A DNA stretch of 64,000 nt from Elusimicrobiaceae bacterium (GCA_017468055.1 JAFUJU010000009.1:1-64000); one strand, 5' to 3'. Numbered from the stretch's first letter, positions 32,621 to 42,150 are shown. Program-made: numbers and translations. Notes: generated from the sequence alone by a model not told the origin.

Positions 32621-33259
32621 TTACTTCACACCATTTTTAGGACACCACGGTGCTAACGGACACGCCATACAATTCGGCTGGCGCGCCGGACAAATACTGC
32701 GCCCATGCAAAATAAGTGCAATGCCTATCCATTGCCATCTGTCTTTGGGGATTAGCTTAATCAAATCTTGCTCAATTTTTACGGGGTCGGTTTGGCGCGT
32801 AAATCCCAAGCGAAAAGACAAACGCTTTACGTGGGTATCCACCACCACCCCTTCGGGTTTGTTAAAATAATCACCCAAAAGAACATTGGCCGTTTTGCGT
32901 GCTACGCCGCGTAAGGTCAAAAGTTCGGCCATGCTTTGCGGCACCTCACCACCATACACTTCACAAATTCGTTTGGAGCTTTCTATTAAAGACAAGGCTT
33001 TGCTGTGATAAAATCCGGCTGAGTGGATTATTTTTTCAACGTCTTTTATATTGGCTGCTGCCAAAGATTGAGCGGTGGGATATTTTTGAAACAAATGCGG
33101 TGTAATCTGATTCACGCGTGCATCGGTACATTGGGCCGATAAAATAACCGCCATCAATAGCTCCCACGCATTTTTATGATTAAGAGGGATAACAACTTTG
33201 GGATATAACTTTTTAAGTTCGGCCAATACTTTCGGCAGATCGGATTTTTTAATCAGCAT
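32621..33259 (-). CDS. nth: Endonuclease III (Nth)
   Basis: This 212-residue HhH-GPD DNA glycosylase/AP lyase for oxidised pyrimidines has the helix-hairpin-helix LLTLRGVARKTANVLLGD with catalytic Lys, VVVDTHVKRL with catalytic Asp, and C-x6-C-x2-C-x5-C at the C-terminus (CPARQPNCMACPLAPWC) for the [4Fe-4S] cluster. The HhH reads RGVARKTAN rather than the usual PGVGRKTAN. A GAGGAAG ribosome site precedes the ATG, which overlaps the end of the zinc permease gene by 11 bases, so repair and metal uptake genes share a transcript. Confidence 0.95.
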   Translation of the reverse strand: MLIKKSDLPKVLAELKKLYPKVVIPLNHKNAWELLMAVILSAQCTDARVNQITPHLFQKYPTAQSLAAANIKDVEKIIHSAGFYHSKALSLIESSKRICEVYGGEVPQSMAELLTLRGVARKTANVLLGDYFNKPEGVVVDTHVKRLSFRLGFTRQTDPVKIEQDLIKLIPKDRWQWIGIALILHGRSICPARQPNCMACPLAPWCPKNGVK

Positions 33260-34085
33260 TTTCTTCCTCTTTTTTTAGCCAAGTTCCCATCTTATTGCCC
33301 ACAAAAGCCAGCAACAAGAAAAGCAGGTTTAATAAAATAATTGTCGCACCCGACGGAATATTAAACACAAAGGAAAGATACACCCCACTCCACACACTCA
33401 TCAGAGCAAACACCGCGGCCCAAATTAACACTTGTTTAAACGTTTTAGCTACTTGCAAAGCTGTCACCGGCGGCAAAATAAGCAAAGCAGAAATCAAAAA
33501 GATCCCCACCACCTTAAAAGCCAGAACCACCGCCACGGAAGTAAAAAGAATGAGAATTGTATTTAAATTTTTAACGCGTATCCCGCGCGTATGGGCAAAG
33601 GGCTCATCAAAACTGGCCGCGATCAAATCCCGATAAAACCCCAGCAAAAACAACAAAAGTCCTACTAACAATGCCGCACAGGCAAACACTTCCGTCTTCC
33701 CTACCGTCAAAATACTGCCAAATAAGAAACCAAACAAATCGGCATTAAATCCACCGGCAAAGGCGGTCAACATAATCCCTAAAGAGAGCCCCGCCGCACT
33801 TACAATTCCGATGGCGGCATCGCCGTATATTTTGATTTTATCCATAATTTTTAAAATTCCGTAGGAGGATAATAAAACCACCGGTACGGACATATATAAA
33901 GGGCTGGTCTGCGTCCAAAGACCCAAGGCCACCCCCGTCAAACACACATGGCTCAGTCCGTCCCCAATCAATGAAAGCCGTTTCAGCACCAAAAACACCC
34001 CCAATAGCGCACACACGACCGCCACAAAGGAACCAGCTAAAAGTCCTCTTTGCACAAAACCGTAACTGATAAATTCACTAAACAT
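33249..34085 (-). CDS. znuB: Zinc/manganese ABC transporter permease (ZnuB-like)
   Basis: This 278-residue protein has eight or nine membrane helices, of the ABC-3 family (LSLIGDGLSHVCLTGVALG, AAIGIVSAAGLSLGIML, FKVVGIFLISALLILPPVTA). It forms the channel for Zn2+ (or Mn2+) uptake. I chose ATG 34085 with GGAGG upstream over an in-frame start at 34145 that lies deep in the ATPase gene. It overlaps znuC by 8 bases and nth by 11. Confidence 0.92.
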   Translation of the reverse strand: MFSEFISYGFVQRGLLAGSFVAVVCALLGVFLVLKRLSLIGDGLSHVCLTGVALGLWTQTSPLYMSVPVVLLSSYGILKIMDKIKIYGDAAIGIVSAAGLSLGIMLTAFAGGFNADLFGFLFGSILTVGKTEVFACAALLVGLLLFLLGFYRDLIAASFDEPFAHTRGIRVKNLNTILILFTSVAVVLAFKVVGIFLISALLILPPVTALQVAKTFKQVLIWAAVFALMSVWSGVYLSFVFNIPSGATIILLNLLFLLLAFVGNKMGTWLKKEEENAD

Positions 34086-34911
34086 GCTGTGCCTCCGCTC
34101 CGTGCTGGGCTTGATGATGTGCCGGGTGGCTGTGTTCGCAATCACACCCCAAGGGGCAATGCCCCTGATTGTGCAAATGGTCTATGGTATGTTGGGCAAA
34201 GCGGCCCAGTTTTTCGGTTACTTTGGAAGAGCGGCAAAACGCTTCTTTATCTCCGAAAAAGACAAGCTCCCTGTCTATATACATAAACTTGGAAATATAT
34301 TTCCCTACTTCTGCGGTATCATGCGTAATGAGCAAAATGGTAACGCCGTGTTTTTTATTCAGTTCAACCAAAAGTCCGAAAAATAATTCACGGCTGGCAT
34401 CATCTAGCGCGTCAGAAGGCTCATCCAAAATCAGTAGTTGCGGACGGCTAACCAAGGCCCGCGCCAACAAAACGCGTTGCTGTTGACCCACAGACAAATG
34501 TCCAAAAATACGTTTGGCCAAATCCAGTGTATGGGTTTGAGAAAGAGCCTGATAAACCCGTTGTAGATTAGCGGAGGTGGCCTCTTTATGCTTTCCGTCG
34601 TAGCACAAACCCATCAACACCACTTCTTCCACAGAAATGGGAAAACGCGCCTGTGCAATTGGGCTTTTTTGTGCCAGATATCCTACCTTTTCCCAAGCAG
34701 AGAAACGGCTAATCTCCGTATCAAAAAGTTTCACTTCCCCCTTTCCTTTTTCCAACCCTAAAATCAGTTTTAAAAGAGTCGTTTTTCCGCCGCCGTTGGG
34801 GCCAATGACCCCCACATAATCTCCGGCCGCCACCTTGGCAGAAATATTTTCTAATACCCATGCGTGACTATAGCGAAAAGATAAATTTTTTATTTCTACT
34901 ATATTTGACAT
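34078..34911 (-). CDS. znuC: Zinc ABC transporter ATPase with His/Cys-rich tail (ZnuC-like)
   Basis: The 277-residue ABC ATPase has Walker A GPNGGGKTTLLKL, signature LSVGQQQRVLLARAL, Walker B LLILDEPSDALD and a switch His (LLITHDTAE). The last 37 or so residues are rich in His and Cys (HLHNQGHCPLGCDCEHSH, then HHQAQHG), probably binding Zn2+. E. coli ZnuC, as I recall it, also has a His-rich C-terminal stretch, which supports zinc as substrate. It overlaps znuA by 13 bases. Confidence 0.93.
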   Translation of the reverse strand: MSNIVEIKNLSFRYSHAWVLENISAKVAAGDYVGVIGPNGGGKTTLLKLILGLEKGKGEVKLFDTEISRFSAWEKVGYLAQKSPIAQARFPISVEEVVLMGLCYDGKHKEATSANLQRVYQALSQTHTLDLAKRIFGHLSVGQQQRVLLARALVSRPQLLILDEPSDALDDASRELFFGLLVELNKKHGVTILLITHDTAEVGKYISKFMYIDRELVFFGDKEAFCRSSKVTEKLGRFAQHTIDHLHNQGHCPLGCDCEHSHPAHHQAQHGAEAQHV

Positions 34912-35798
34912 TGTAACCCCAATTGCAAATTAGCCAAATTTTGACGCATAAAATCCAGATAAGTTTTTCCGCTCGTAAAATCTTCTTTACTCACGCCATG
35001 CACTGTATAAAGCGGCAAAACGTTCACTCCCGTTTCGGCAGAAACCGTACGGGCCAAATCCGGCGCCAGCATTTCCTCTGTAAAAACAGCCGTTATTTGC
35101 CGTGCTTTGATCAGTTTGACCAGTTCTGCCAAACGCCGCACAGAATGTTCGCCCTGGTGGGAGGTGCCACTCAAAGCATGTAGTTCCAACCCGTAATCAT
35201 GCGCCAATGCCCCAAAAGCCCGATGCCCTACATGCACCATTTCTTGTGTTTTGCATCGGGCTAAACCTTGCTTAAAGGCTGCGTGTAAAGATTGGATTTG
35301 TTTTTCAAATTGTTTTAGATTTTGTCTGTAGTAGCTTTTATTTTTCGGGTCTACGTGACTAAGTGCTTTTTCTATTTCTTGCGCCATGGCTAACGCGCCG
35401 TATGGCGTAATCCAAACGTGCGGGTCTTCCCCCTCCAATACAGGGCCGGCCTCTACCACTTGCACCCCCTGCATGCCTTTTAAAATATCTGCCGCCCACG
35501 GTTCTATTTCAGGTGAAATATAAACGAATAAATCAGCTTGGCGGATAGAAATAATCGCGCCGGGAGTCGGCTCAAAATGATGTGGCTCTGCACCGGCCGG
35601 AATAAGCTGACTAAGCTCTATTTTATCCCCGCCAATCGTACGCAACAAATCATAGGGCACATATCCCGAGGCAACCACCTTTAATCGGGAGTGGGCCTCT
35701 TTGAAAACGGGAGATGCTTTTTCCTCCGCGCCGAACCACCACCAACCAAAAACTCCTAAAATAAATAACAATAAAAAAGTAAATATCCCTTTCTTCAT
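34899..35798 (-). CDS. znuA: Zinc/manganese-binding protein of the ABC transporter (ZnuA-like)
   Basis: This 299-residue cluster A-I (ZnuA/TroA) solute-binding protein has an N-terminal membrane segment or signal (FTFLLLFILGVFGWWWFG) that lacks a clear cleavage site, so it may stay tethered. Metal-ligand candidates are His in GAEPHHFEPTP, His in EDPHVW, His in VHVGHRAFGALA and the acidic residue in AVFTEEM. The His-rich loop of many ZnuA proteins is missing; only a short acidic loop (LEGEDPH) is present. It is the first gene of znuA-znuC-znuB-nth, with GGAGGAG upstream. Confidence 0.92.
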   Translation of the reverse strand: MKKGIFTFLLLFILGVFGWWWFGAEEKASPVFKEAHSRLKVVASGYVPYDLLRTIGGDKIELSQLIPAGAEPHHFEPTPGAIISIRQADLFVYISPEIEPWAADILKGMQGVQVVEAGPVLEGEDPHVWITPYGALAMAQEIEKALSHVDPKNKSYYRQNLKQFEKQIQSLHAAFKQGLARCKTQEMVHVGHRAFGALAHDYGLELHALSGTSHQGEHSVRRLAELVKLIKARQITAVFTEEMLAPDLARTVSAETGVNVLPLYTVHGVSKEDFTSGKTYLDFMRQNLANLQLGLQCQI

Positions 35799-35853
35799 AG
35801 CTCCTCCCAGATATATGCTTATTTTATCATTTTGTTATTCTCTGATGACCTAA

Positions 35854-35889
35854 AAAAAGAGCGCGAAGAAAATTCTTCGTGCTCTTTTT
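35854..35889 (-). terminator. Terminator of the tdh-kbl operon
   Basis: AAAGAGC-CGAAGAA pairs with TTCTTCG-GCTCTTT (stem within 35856-35887), with seven T on the minus-strand side. Confidence 0.85.
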
Positions 35890-35905
35890 CTTTTCTTGAA
35901 TATTC

Positions 35906-37096
35906 TTATTTTATCAGGCCCATTTCTTTGCCGACTTTGGTAAATTTTTCTACGGCAAATTCCAAGTCTTCCTTCGTATGACCGGCCGTTACAATGGTGC
36001 GCAAACGCTCTTTGCCGCGCGGTACCGTCGGAAACACGATGGCCAATGCAAACACGCCTTCCTCAAACAAACGTTTGCTCAGCTCTTGCGCCTTAGCACT
36101 ATCGCCTACCATAACAGGGGTAACCGGAGTTTCGCTATGGCCCGTATCAAAGCCGGCCTTGGTTAAGGCTTCTTTGAAATAGCGGGTATTGTCCCACAGT
36201 TTTTTCAAACGTTCCGGCTCGTTTTCAATAACATCAAGCCCCGCCAAACAAGTGGCAATCACAGAGGGTGGTTGAGAGCTAGAGAACAAGAACGGACGCG
36301 CGGTGGAAATCATATAATCGCGCAATTTTTGCGGGCCGGCCACATAGCCGCCCACCGCGGCAAAGGCTTTAGACAAGGTACCGATTTGGATATCCACCTT
36401 GCCTTGCATTTTAAAATGTTCCACTGTACCGTGGCCGTGTTCGCCCAGCACACCGGAGGCATGGGCATCGTCAATCATCGTGATAACACCGTGTTTATCA
36501 CACAACTCTACAATGTCGGGCAAATTACAAATATCTCCGTCCATGCTAAACACACCGTCTGTTACCAACAGTTTGCGGCGGGCATGTTTCACTTCATCAC
36601 TTTCCAAAATTTCTTTTAAATGAGCCATGTCGCTGTGGCGATACACTTTCTTTTTGGCTTTAGCCAAGCGCCCTCCGTCAATAATAGAAGCATGGTTTAA
36701 TTCATCGGAAATCAATACGTCTTCGGGGCTGGTCATCAAGCATTGGCAAGTGGCGGTATTGGCCGTAAAGCCGGACTGGGTCAGCATTGCCGCTTCCGTT
36801 CCCTTAAAGGCAGCCAGTCTGCGCTCCAGTTCTTCATGCATGCTCATCGTACCGATAATCGTACGCACGGCAGCAGTGCCAATGCCGTATTTTTCCACAG
36901 CTTCTATGGCGGCTGCTTTTACTTTAGGGTGAGTTGTTAAGCTAAGGTAATTATTGGAAGTCAAGTTAACCACTTTTTTGCCGTCAATAGTGGCTACGGG
37001 CGCTTGCTCCGATTCCAAAATATGCAACTTAATCAAACGGTTTTCCGCTTTTAAGTTTTTGATTTCTTCATCTAAAAAATTAAACTTTTCGTTCAT
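35906..37096 (-). CDS. kbl: 2-amino-3-ketobutyrate CoA ligase (glycine C-acetyltransferase)
   Basis: The 396-residue PLP enzyme belongs to the alpha-oxoamine synthase family. The PLP Lys lies in QIGTLSKAFAAVGGYV; MIDDAHASGVLGEHGHGT holds the Asp that contacts the pyridine ring. It splits 2-amino-3-ketobutyrate with CoA into glycine and acetyl-CoA. The upstream partner gene encodes threonine dehydrogenase, which makes its unstable substrate, so Kbl is preferred over the related BioF. AAGGAG ribosome site, 9 bases after tdh. Confidence 0.95.
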   Translation of the reverse strand: MNEKFNFLDEEIKNLKAENRLIKLHILESEQAPVATIDGKKVVNLTSNNYLSLTTHPKVKAAAIEAVEKYGIGTAAVRTIIGTMSMHEELERRLAAFKGTEAAMLTQSGFTANTATCQCLMTSPEDVLISDELNHASIIDGGRLAKAKKKVYRHSDMAHLKEILESDEVKHARRKLLVTDGVFSMDGDICNLPDIVELCDKHGVITMIDDAHASGVLGEHGHGTVEHFKMQGKVDIQIGTLSKAFAAVGGYVAGPQKLRDYMISTARPFLFSSSQPPSVIATCLAGLDVIENEPERLKKLWDNTRYFKEALTKAGFDTGHSETPVTPVMVGDSAKAQELSKRLFEEGVFALAIVFPTVPRGKERLRTIVTAGHTKEDLEFAVEKFTKVGKEMGLIK

Positions 37097-37105
37097 ATTC
37101 TCTCC

Positions 37106-38143
37106 TTACGGAATCATAATTACCTTACCGCATTTTCTTTCCTGATCCATCATAGCGGCAAAGGCTTTTTCAAAATCTTTCATTTCAAATTCATGGGTAA
37201 TCACAGGACGCGGATCAATCTTGCCGCTACGCAAAAGTGCGTCCATCGTGGTCCAACTGTCATAAATTTGGCGGCCGGTTAACCCCTGCATCTGTACACC
37301 CTTGAAAACAATCAGGTTGGAATAATCAATGGTAATCGGAGCCCCCGGCAATCCGAAAGCTACAAAATGGCCCGCCGGTTTAATGGCGTGAAGGGCCAAA
37401 TCAATCCCCGCCGGGTGGCCGGACATTTCTATTACCACGTCTACCCCTCTTCCCTCTCCGCTGGCTCTTAAAATTTTCTCCAAAGCACCGGACTCGCTGG
37501 GGTCTACAACCACATCTACCCCCATTTGTTCGGCCAAATTTTTGCGAAAAGCGGATGTTTCCGTGCCGATTACTTTAGCTGCACCGCACGCTTTGGCCAC
37601 ATTGGCAGAAAATAATCCTTGTGCGCCCAATCCGGTAATCAATACCACTTTACCGGCAACGTCATTAGCCAGAGTGGCATACACGGCATTTCCTAACGGT
37701 TCCATAATAGAAGCAATGTCTTTTAAAGAGTCATCTTTATGCTTCCAACCGCAACGCGCGGGAATAGCGGCATACTCAGCAAAACCTCCGGGGCGGTCCA
37801 AGCCGATGGTTTTATTATTGGCGCACACATCGCGGTGATTGTTACGGCATTGGTAGCAATGCCCGCACCAAACGTGAGATTCTATGGAAATAAAATCTCC
37901 TTTTTCAAAGCCGTGGGCTTCCGCGCCCACTTCTACCACCGTACCGCATAATTCATGACCGAATACAAACGGTATGGGAATGCGTTGCGGGGCCCAACCC
38001 GTATAATTATAAACCGGAATATCGCTTCCGCAAATGGAAGTTTTATAGATCTTTACTAACAATTCATCTTTGGCAATTTTAGGAATATCTACATCAATAT
38101 ACTCTGCCCCTTTGACGGGCTTTGTCTTACAAAGAGCTTTCAT
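37106..38143 (-). CDS. tdh: L-threonine 3-dehydrogenase
   Basis: This 345-residue zinc medium-chain dehydrogenase carries Cys in TSICGSDIPVYNYTGWA (catalytic zinc), FGHELCG, the four-Cys structural zinc site CGHCYQCRNNHRDVC, and the NAD site GLGAQGLFSA. It oxidises threonine to 2-amino-3-ketobutyrate. It forms an operon with kbl, giving threonine to glycine plus acetyl-CoA. ATG 38143 behind GGGAGGAAA is chosen over ATG 38164, which overlaps that ribosome site. Confidence 0.95.
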   Translation of the reverse strand: MKALCKTKPVKGAEYIDVDIPKIAKDELLVKIYKTSICGSDIPVYNYTGWAPQRIPIPFVFGHELCGTVVEVGAEAHGFEKGDFISIESHVWCGHCYQCRNNHRDVCANNKTIGLDRPGGFAEYAAIPARCGWKHKDDSLKDIASIMEPLGNAVYATLANDVAGKVVLITGLGAQGLFSANVAKACGAAKVIGTETSAFRKNLAEQMGVDVVVDPSESGALEKILRASGEGRGVDVVIEMSGHPAGIDLALHAIKPAGHFVAFGLPGAPITIDYSNLIVFKGVQMQGLTGRQIYDSWTTMDALLRSGKIDPRPVITHEFEMKDFEKAFAAMMDQERKCGKVIMIP

Positions 38144-38238
38144 GATTTTCCTCCCGCGGTCCACAGACAGGGACCCGATGCTTTCATTCTACATAAATTT
38201 GGAACTTTTTCCACAAAAATTAAGTATTTTTCTAACCA

Positions 38239-38264
38239 TAAAAAACCCCGAACAACGTCGGGGA
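38239..38264 (-). terminator. Terminator of the 361-residue unknown gene
   Basis: CCCCGA (38246-38251) pairs with TCGGGG (38258-38263), with six T on the minus-strand side. Confidence 0.85.
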
Positions 38265-38269
38265 GAAGT

Positions 38270-39355
38270 TTATCTGATAAGATTTTGCTGTAGTTTTAGC
38301 AAAGTGGCTTGCCGTTGGGCTCGGTCTTTTTCTTCTTTATTGGTACGGGCACAATGTTGCAGAAATTGTTTGTCTTCATCAGAAAGTTTGTCCATAGCCA
38401 GCCATGTTTGGCTAGCCTCTATATAACGTTGGGACAAGGCCGAAGAGGCGGCTACAAACTCAAATTCCTGATCTGAAACTGCTAATAACAGGGCCGGATT
38501 TTCATCTATTCTGCGTAAGACTTCCGCCTCCGAAGCACGCGCCTGCTGGTTAGCCAAAACCAACCCCAACAAAACAACCGGGGTTGCTTTCTTGGCAAAA
38601 GCCAATATTCCCACACGTCCAATGGCTCTTTCTCCCACCGCTTTGCGCATAGCCAGAGATACCCCCTCCGCTCCTGTAACTTCCGTTACATACGGGGATA
38701 AAGGCCCGCCCTTTTTCATGGATTTAATAACTCTTTTTTCAAATTCTTTACTCCAAGCCTTACTGGTTTGTTCTACTCCTTTTTCACCGGCTTGCAACAT
38801 TAAATCCCCGCTAATTTTAATACCGTTAATGTATTCGGCATACATCGCCGCCATTTCTTCTTGAAAAGCAAGCTCCATTCCTTTATTAACCTGATATGCC
38901 TTTGTCGGGGAAAACCGAAATACCCGTTGCCATGAATACACGTGAGAAGCCTTCCACCGTTCCAATGCCGTTTCCAATAACGGCACTGCCTCCGGCCCCA
39001 AGTCTGAAACAGGATACAAAGCACCCGGCCGCAAACGGGCGGAAACTTTTTCTTGCATGGCGTACAAATCAAGAGAGGATAAATTCAATTTTGGTTTTTG
39101 GTGCATTTTTTTATATCTGGCAATTGCCACCCCCAAAACAGCCACTCCCGTCAGTCCGCCACCAATGCCCAAGGCATATTCCAAAACGGCATTTCTTTCA
39201 TCAATTTCTTCCGGTGTCATAGCGGAAGCAGCCTCCTGATAGGCTTTCCGGCTTTCACGCAATTTATCCAAATCATTTTCGTGAGCAAAAAGAGTCTGCG
39301 AGGTTAATGCCAAAATTGTAAAAAATACAAAAAAACGTACCAAAAGATATTTCAT
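38270..39355 (-). CDS. Exported protein of unknown function
   Basis: The 361-residue protein has a signal peptide (MKYLLVRFFVFFTILALTSQ, TLFA) and a charged helix. A possible membrane helix follows at about 60-80 (LGIGGGLTGVAVLGVAIARY), and a second hydrophobic stretch lies at about 258-275 (KATPVVLLGLVLANQQARA). The rest is helical and charged, with an Arg/Gln-rich C-terminus. No motif or family recognised. A GAGGAG ribosome site and its own terminator mark it as a single-gene unit. It may be an Elusimicrobia-specific envelope protein; that is a guess. Confidence 0.7.
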   Translation of the reverse strand: MKYLLVRFFVFFTILALTSQTLFAHENDLDKLRESRKAYQEAASAMTPEEIDERNAVLEYALGIGGGLTGVAVLGVAIARYKKMHQKPKLNLSSLDLYAMQEKVSARLRPGALYPVSDLGPEAVPLLETALERWKASHVYSWQRVFRFSPTKAYQVNKGMELAFQEEMAAMYAEYINGIKISGDLMLQAGEKGVEQTSKAWSKEFEKRVIKSMKKGGPLSPYVTEVTGAEGVSLAMRKAVGERAIGRVGILAFAKKATPVVLLGLVLANQQARASEAEVLRRIDENPALLLAVSDQEFEFVAASSALSQRYIEASQTWLAMDKLSDEDKQFLQHCARTNKEEKDRAQRQATLLKLQQNLIR

Positions 39356-39573
39356 ATGAACTCCTCAAAAAAATTTATATCTTTATTTTTTCAAATTTTT
39401 TCCCAACATAATAGAGTCTTAAGACCTAAGGCATGATCCAAAAAGGTCCTATATTTTCACTAGGTCCAGAAATAACACATAAAAAGAAAGGCTTTTCCCT
39501 GTAAAAATGGTAAAATAGAATAGAGTGAATATGTTTTCATATTAAGCATTTTTATATAGGGTGAGGTTTATAT

Positions 39574-40467
39574 ATGGAGAAAAATCTGTCTTCCGCCGCC
39601 TTCCATCAAGTGCGGCCCACCGTACCGGAAGAACTCGGCGATATTCCGAGCGGTTACGGTACTACCGAAAGTTATTTGCTGCCGAAAGATCCGGCTTGGT
39701 TATTCTTATTTTGGGAAATTACCCAAGAAACTTTTGATTATGTACGCGGGCAATACGGCCAAGAAGTATTGAACCAGTCCCGCTCCGTCATTCGTCTGCA
39801 CGACGTAACCGGCGTAGAGTATTTTGACGGCACCAATTCCCACGCTTTCTACGATATGAACGTCATTTTTGATGCCGGCAGCTGGTATATTCATGCGCCG
39901 CAAGCGGGACACAGTTATGTGGCAGATTTAGGCTTTATCACACCGCAAGGCCAATTTATTCTGCTTACCCGCAGCAACCAGATGACCTTGCCTCCGGGCA
40001 GAGTGTCTGACGTGGTGGACGATAAATGGATGTGCGTAGAAGGTGATTTTATTAAGCTGTTACAGCTTTCCGGTGCAGACCGCATCGGTATCGGAGCCAG
40101 TGAGCTGATGCAAGTGGTGGACCAACGTTGGAAACTGACCGAAATTGCCGGCGCCGGCCTTGCTCCGTCTTCTGCTACGAGCTCTTGGTCTTCTTTTGCC
40201 TTGCATACGGTGCCTGCCCCCGTACCGCAAGAAGACGAAGACATTTGGTTGCAGGCCGATTGCGAAATCATCGTCTATGGCTCTGCTTCCGCCAATGCTT
40301 TTGTGACCATCAACGGAAAAGAAATCCAACTGCAAAACGGCAAATTCTCTTTGCGCCAAGCCTTACCTGCCGGCGCGGTGTTGGACTTGCCTATTGCCGC
40401 GTCCAACAAATCCGGCACAAAGACACGCCAAGTACATATTAAAGCGTCCAGAGAACAGGGGAAATAA
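39574..40467 (+). CDS. DUF4912 domain protein
   Basis: This 297-residue protein has an N-terminal DUF4912 region at about 25-180 (YLLPKDPAWLFLFWEITQET, SVIRLHDVTG, SWYIHAPQAGHSYVADLGF, FILLTRSNQMTLPPG). The C-terminal part (about 225-297) forms a small beta domain (CEIIVYGSASANAFVTINGK) like a carbohydrate-binding or Ig-like module. DUF4912 genes are commonly next to GH57 glucan branching enzymes, as here, where the next gene starts 2 bases later. The domain probably binds glycogen-like glucan, which is inference from context and fold. GTGAGG ribosome site. Confidence 0.85.
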   Translation: MEKNLSSAAFHQVRPTVPEELGDIPSGYGTTESYLLPKDPAWLFLFWEITQETFDYVRGQYGQEVLNQSRSVIRLHDVTGVEYFDGTNSHAFYDMNVIFDAGSWYIHAPQAGHSYVADLGFITPQGQFILLTRSNQMTLPPGRVSDVVDDKWMCVEGDFIKLLQLSGADRIGIGASELMQVVDQRWKLTEIAGAGLAPSSATSSWSSFALHTVPAPVPQEDEDIWLQADCEIIVYGSASANAFVTINGKEIQLQNGKFSLRQALPAGAVLDLPIAASNKSGTKTRQVHIKASREQGK

Positions 40468-40469
40468 GT

Positions 40470-42095
40470 ATGGGACAAGAAAAAGGTTATTTAGCACTTG
40501 TTTTACACGCACATTTGCCGTTTATCAAACACCCGGAATATCCTGACTTTTTGGAAGAAGACTGGTTTTATGAAGCCATGGTAGAAACCTACCTGCCGCT
40601 CTTAAATGTATTTGAAAATTTAACGGCCGAAGGGGTGGATTTCCGTTTGACGATGTCCGTCACGCCGCCTTTGTGCAATATGATGAGTGACCCGCTCTTA
40701 ATCAGCCGTTTCCAACATTACTTAAACCAACGGGTGGAACTTTCCGAAAAGGAAATTGAGCGCACCAAAGGTACCGAATTTGCCGCCGTGGCCCAGATGT
40801 ATTATGATAAATTCCGCCGCTTCAAACATTTATTTGAAAACGTCTATCATTGCCACGTATTGGAAGGATTTAAAAAATTCCAAGATATGGGTAAATTGGA
40901 AATCATTACCTGTGGCGCTACGCACGGATATTTACCCTTAATGGTGCATAAAGAAAGTGTCAATGCCCAAGTAAAAATTGCCGCTAATGACTACCGCTTG
41001 CGCTTTGGCAAAAGTCCGCGCGGGATTTGGTTGGGCGAATGTGCCTATAACCCCGGCGACGATAAATTCTTGCGTGATGAAGGCATTCGCTTTTACTTCA
41101 TGGAATCGCATGGGGTTTTACACGGCACCCCGCGCCCGAAATACGGCATTTATGCCCCTGTCTATTGCCCGCAAACCGGCGTAGCCGCTTTTGCCCGCGA
41201 TATGGAATCTGCCCAACAAGTGTGGAGTGCCGAATCGGGTTACCCCGGTGATGCGCGCTACCGCGAGTTCTACCGCGATTTGGGCTATGATTTAGACTAC
41301 GACTATATTAAACCCTATTTACATTCCGACGGTGTACGCCGCAATATCGGCATGAAATACTGCAAAATCACCGGCAAGGTGCCTTTGAACCAAAAGGCCG
41401 CCTACAATCCGCAAGAAGCGCGCGAAATTGCCGCCGAACACGCCGGAAACTTCATGTTCAACCGCCAAAAACAAATTGAATATTTGTCCACGCTCATGGA
41501 CCGCAAACCGCTGGTGGTGTCTATGTATGACGCGGAACTCTACGGTCACTGGTGGTATGAAGGGATTGAATTCTTGGAATTTTTATTCAAGAAAATTCAC
41601 TACGATCAAACCGATATTAAGCTCATTACTCCGATGGAATATTTGGAAATGTACCCCACCAACCAAACGGTACAACCCTCCATGTCCTCTTGGGGTGACA
41701 AAGGCTACCACGATGTATGGCTTAACTCCGGCAATGACTGGATTTACCGCCACCTCATCAAAGCCGCCGAACGCATGACCGAATATGCCAACCGCTTCCC
41801 CAATGCAGACGGTTTGCTCAAGCGCACCTTAAACCAAATGGCGCGCGAATTGGTGCTGATGCAATCTTCGGACTGGGCTTTCTTGGTTACCACCGGTACT
41901 GCCAAGGAATATTCCACCAAACGCACCAAAGACCATATTAAGCGCTTTAACGAGCTTTACGAACAAGTAAAGCATAACCGCATTGATGAAGGATATGTCT
42001 ATAACTTGGAAACCAGAGATTCTATCTTCCAACAAATAGACTATAATGTTTATTCTTCCGCGGCCAAAGACAAAGTGCTAAACCAGTATAAATAA
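40470..42095 (+). CDS. GH57 family 1,4-alpha-glucan branching enzyme-like protein
   Basis: The 541-residue glycoside hydrolase family 57 protein opens with the family motif LVLHAHLPFIKHPE (H13, H15). The region GIWLGECAYNPGD carries the probable catalytic Glu, and YDAELYGHWWYEG the probable catalytic Asp. The DUF1957-type C-terminal helical domain follows (LMQSSDWAFLVTTGTA). It probably introduces alpha-1,6 branches into storage glucan. It is co-transcribed with the DUF4912 gene. No glgA or glgC is in this window. Confidence 0.92.
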   Translation: MGQEKGYLALVLHAHLPFIKHPEYPDFLEEDWFYEAMVETYLPLLNVFENLTAEGVDFRLTMSVTPPLCNMMSDPLLISRFQHYLNQRVELSEKEIERTKGTEFAAVAQMYYDKFRRFKHLFENVYHCHVLEGFKKFQDMGKLEIITCGATHGYLPLMVHKESVNAQVKIAANDYRLRFGKSPRGIWLGECAYNPGDDKFLRDEGIRFYFMESHGVLHGTPRPKYGIYAPVYCPQTGVAAFARDMESAQQVWSAESGYPGDARYREFYRDLGYDLDYDYIKPYLHSDGVRRNIGMKYCKITGKVPLNQKAAYNPQEAREIAAEHAGNFMFNRQKQIEYLSTLMDRKPLVVSMYDAELYGHWWYEGIEFLEFLFKKIHYDQTDIKLITPMEYLEMYPTNQTVQPSMSSWGDKGYHDVWLNSGNDWIYRHLIKAAERMTEYANRFPNADGLLKRTLNQMARELVLMQSSDWAFLVTTGTAKEYSTKRTKDHIKRFNELYEQVKHNRIDEGYVYNLETRDSIFQQIDYNVYSSAAKDKVLNQYK

Positions 42096-42105
42096 GTATT
42101 AAACA

Positions 42106-42138
42106 CAAAAACACCCCGCCAAATCGGCGGGGTGTTTT
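42106..42138. terminator. Bidirectional terminator
   Basis: CACCCCGCC (42112-42120) pairs with GGCGGGGTG (42126-42134), with A and T runs outside. It lies between the convergent GH57 and prepilin 3 genes. Confidence 0.9.
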
Positions 42139-42150
42139 GCATGATAACAA

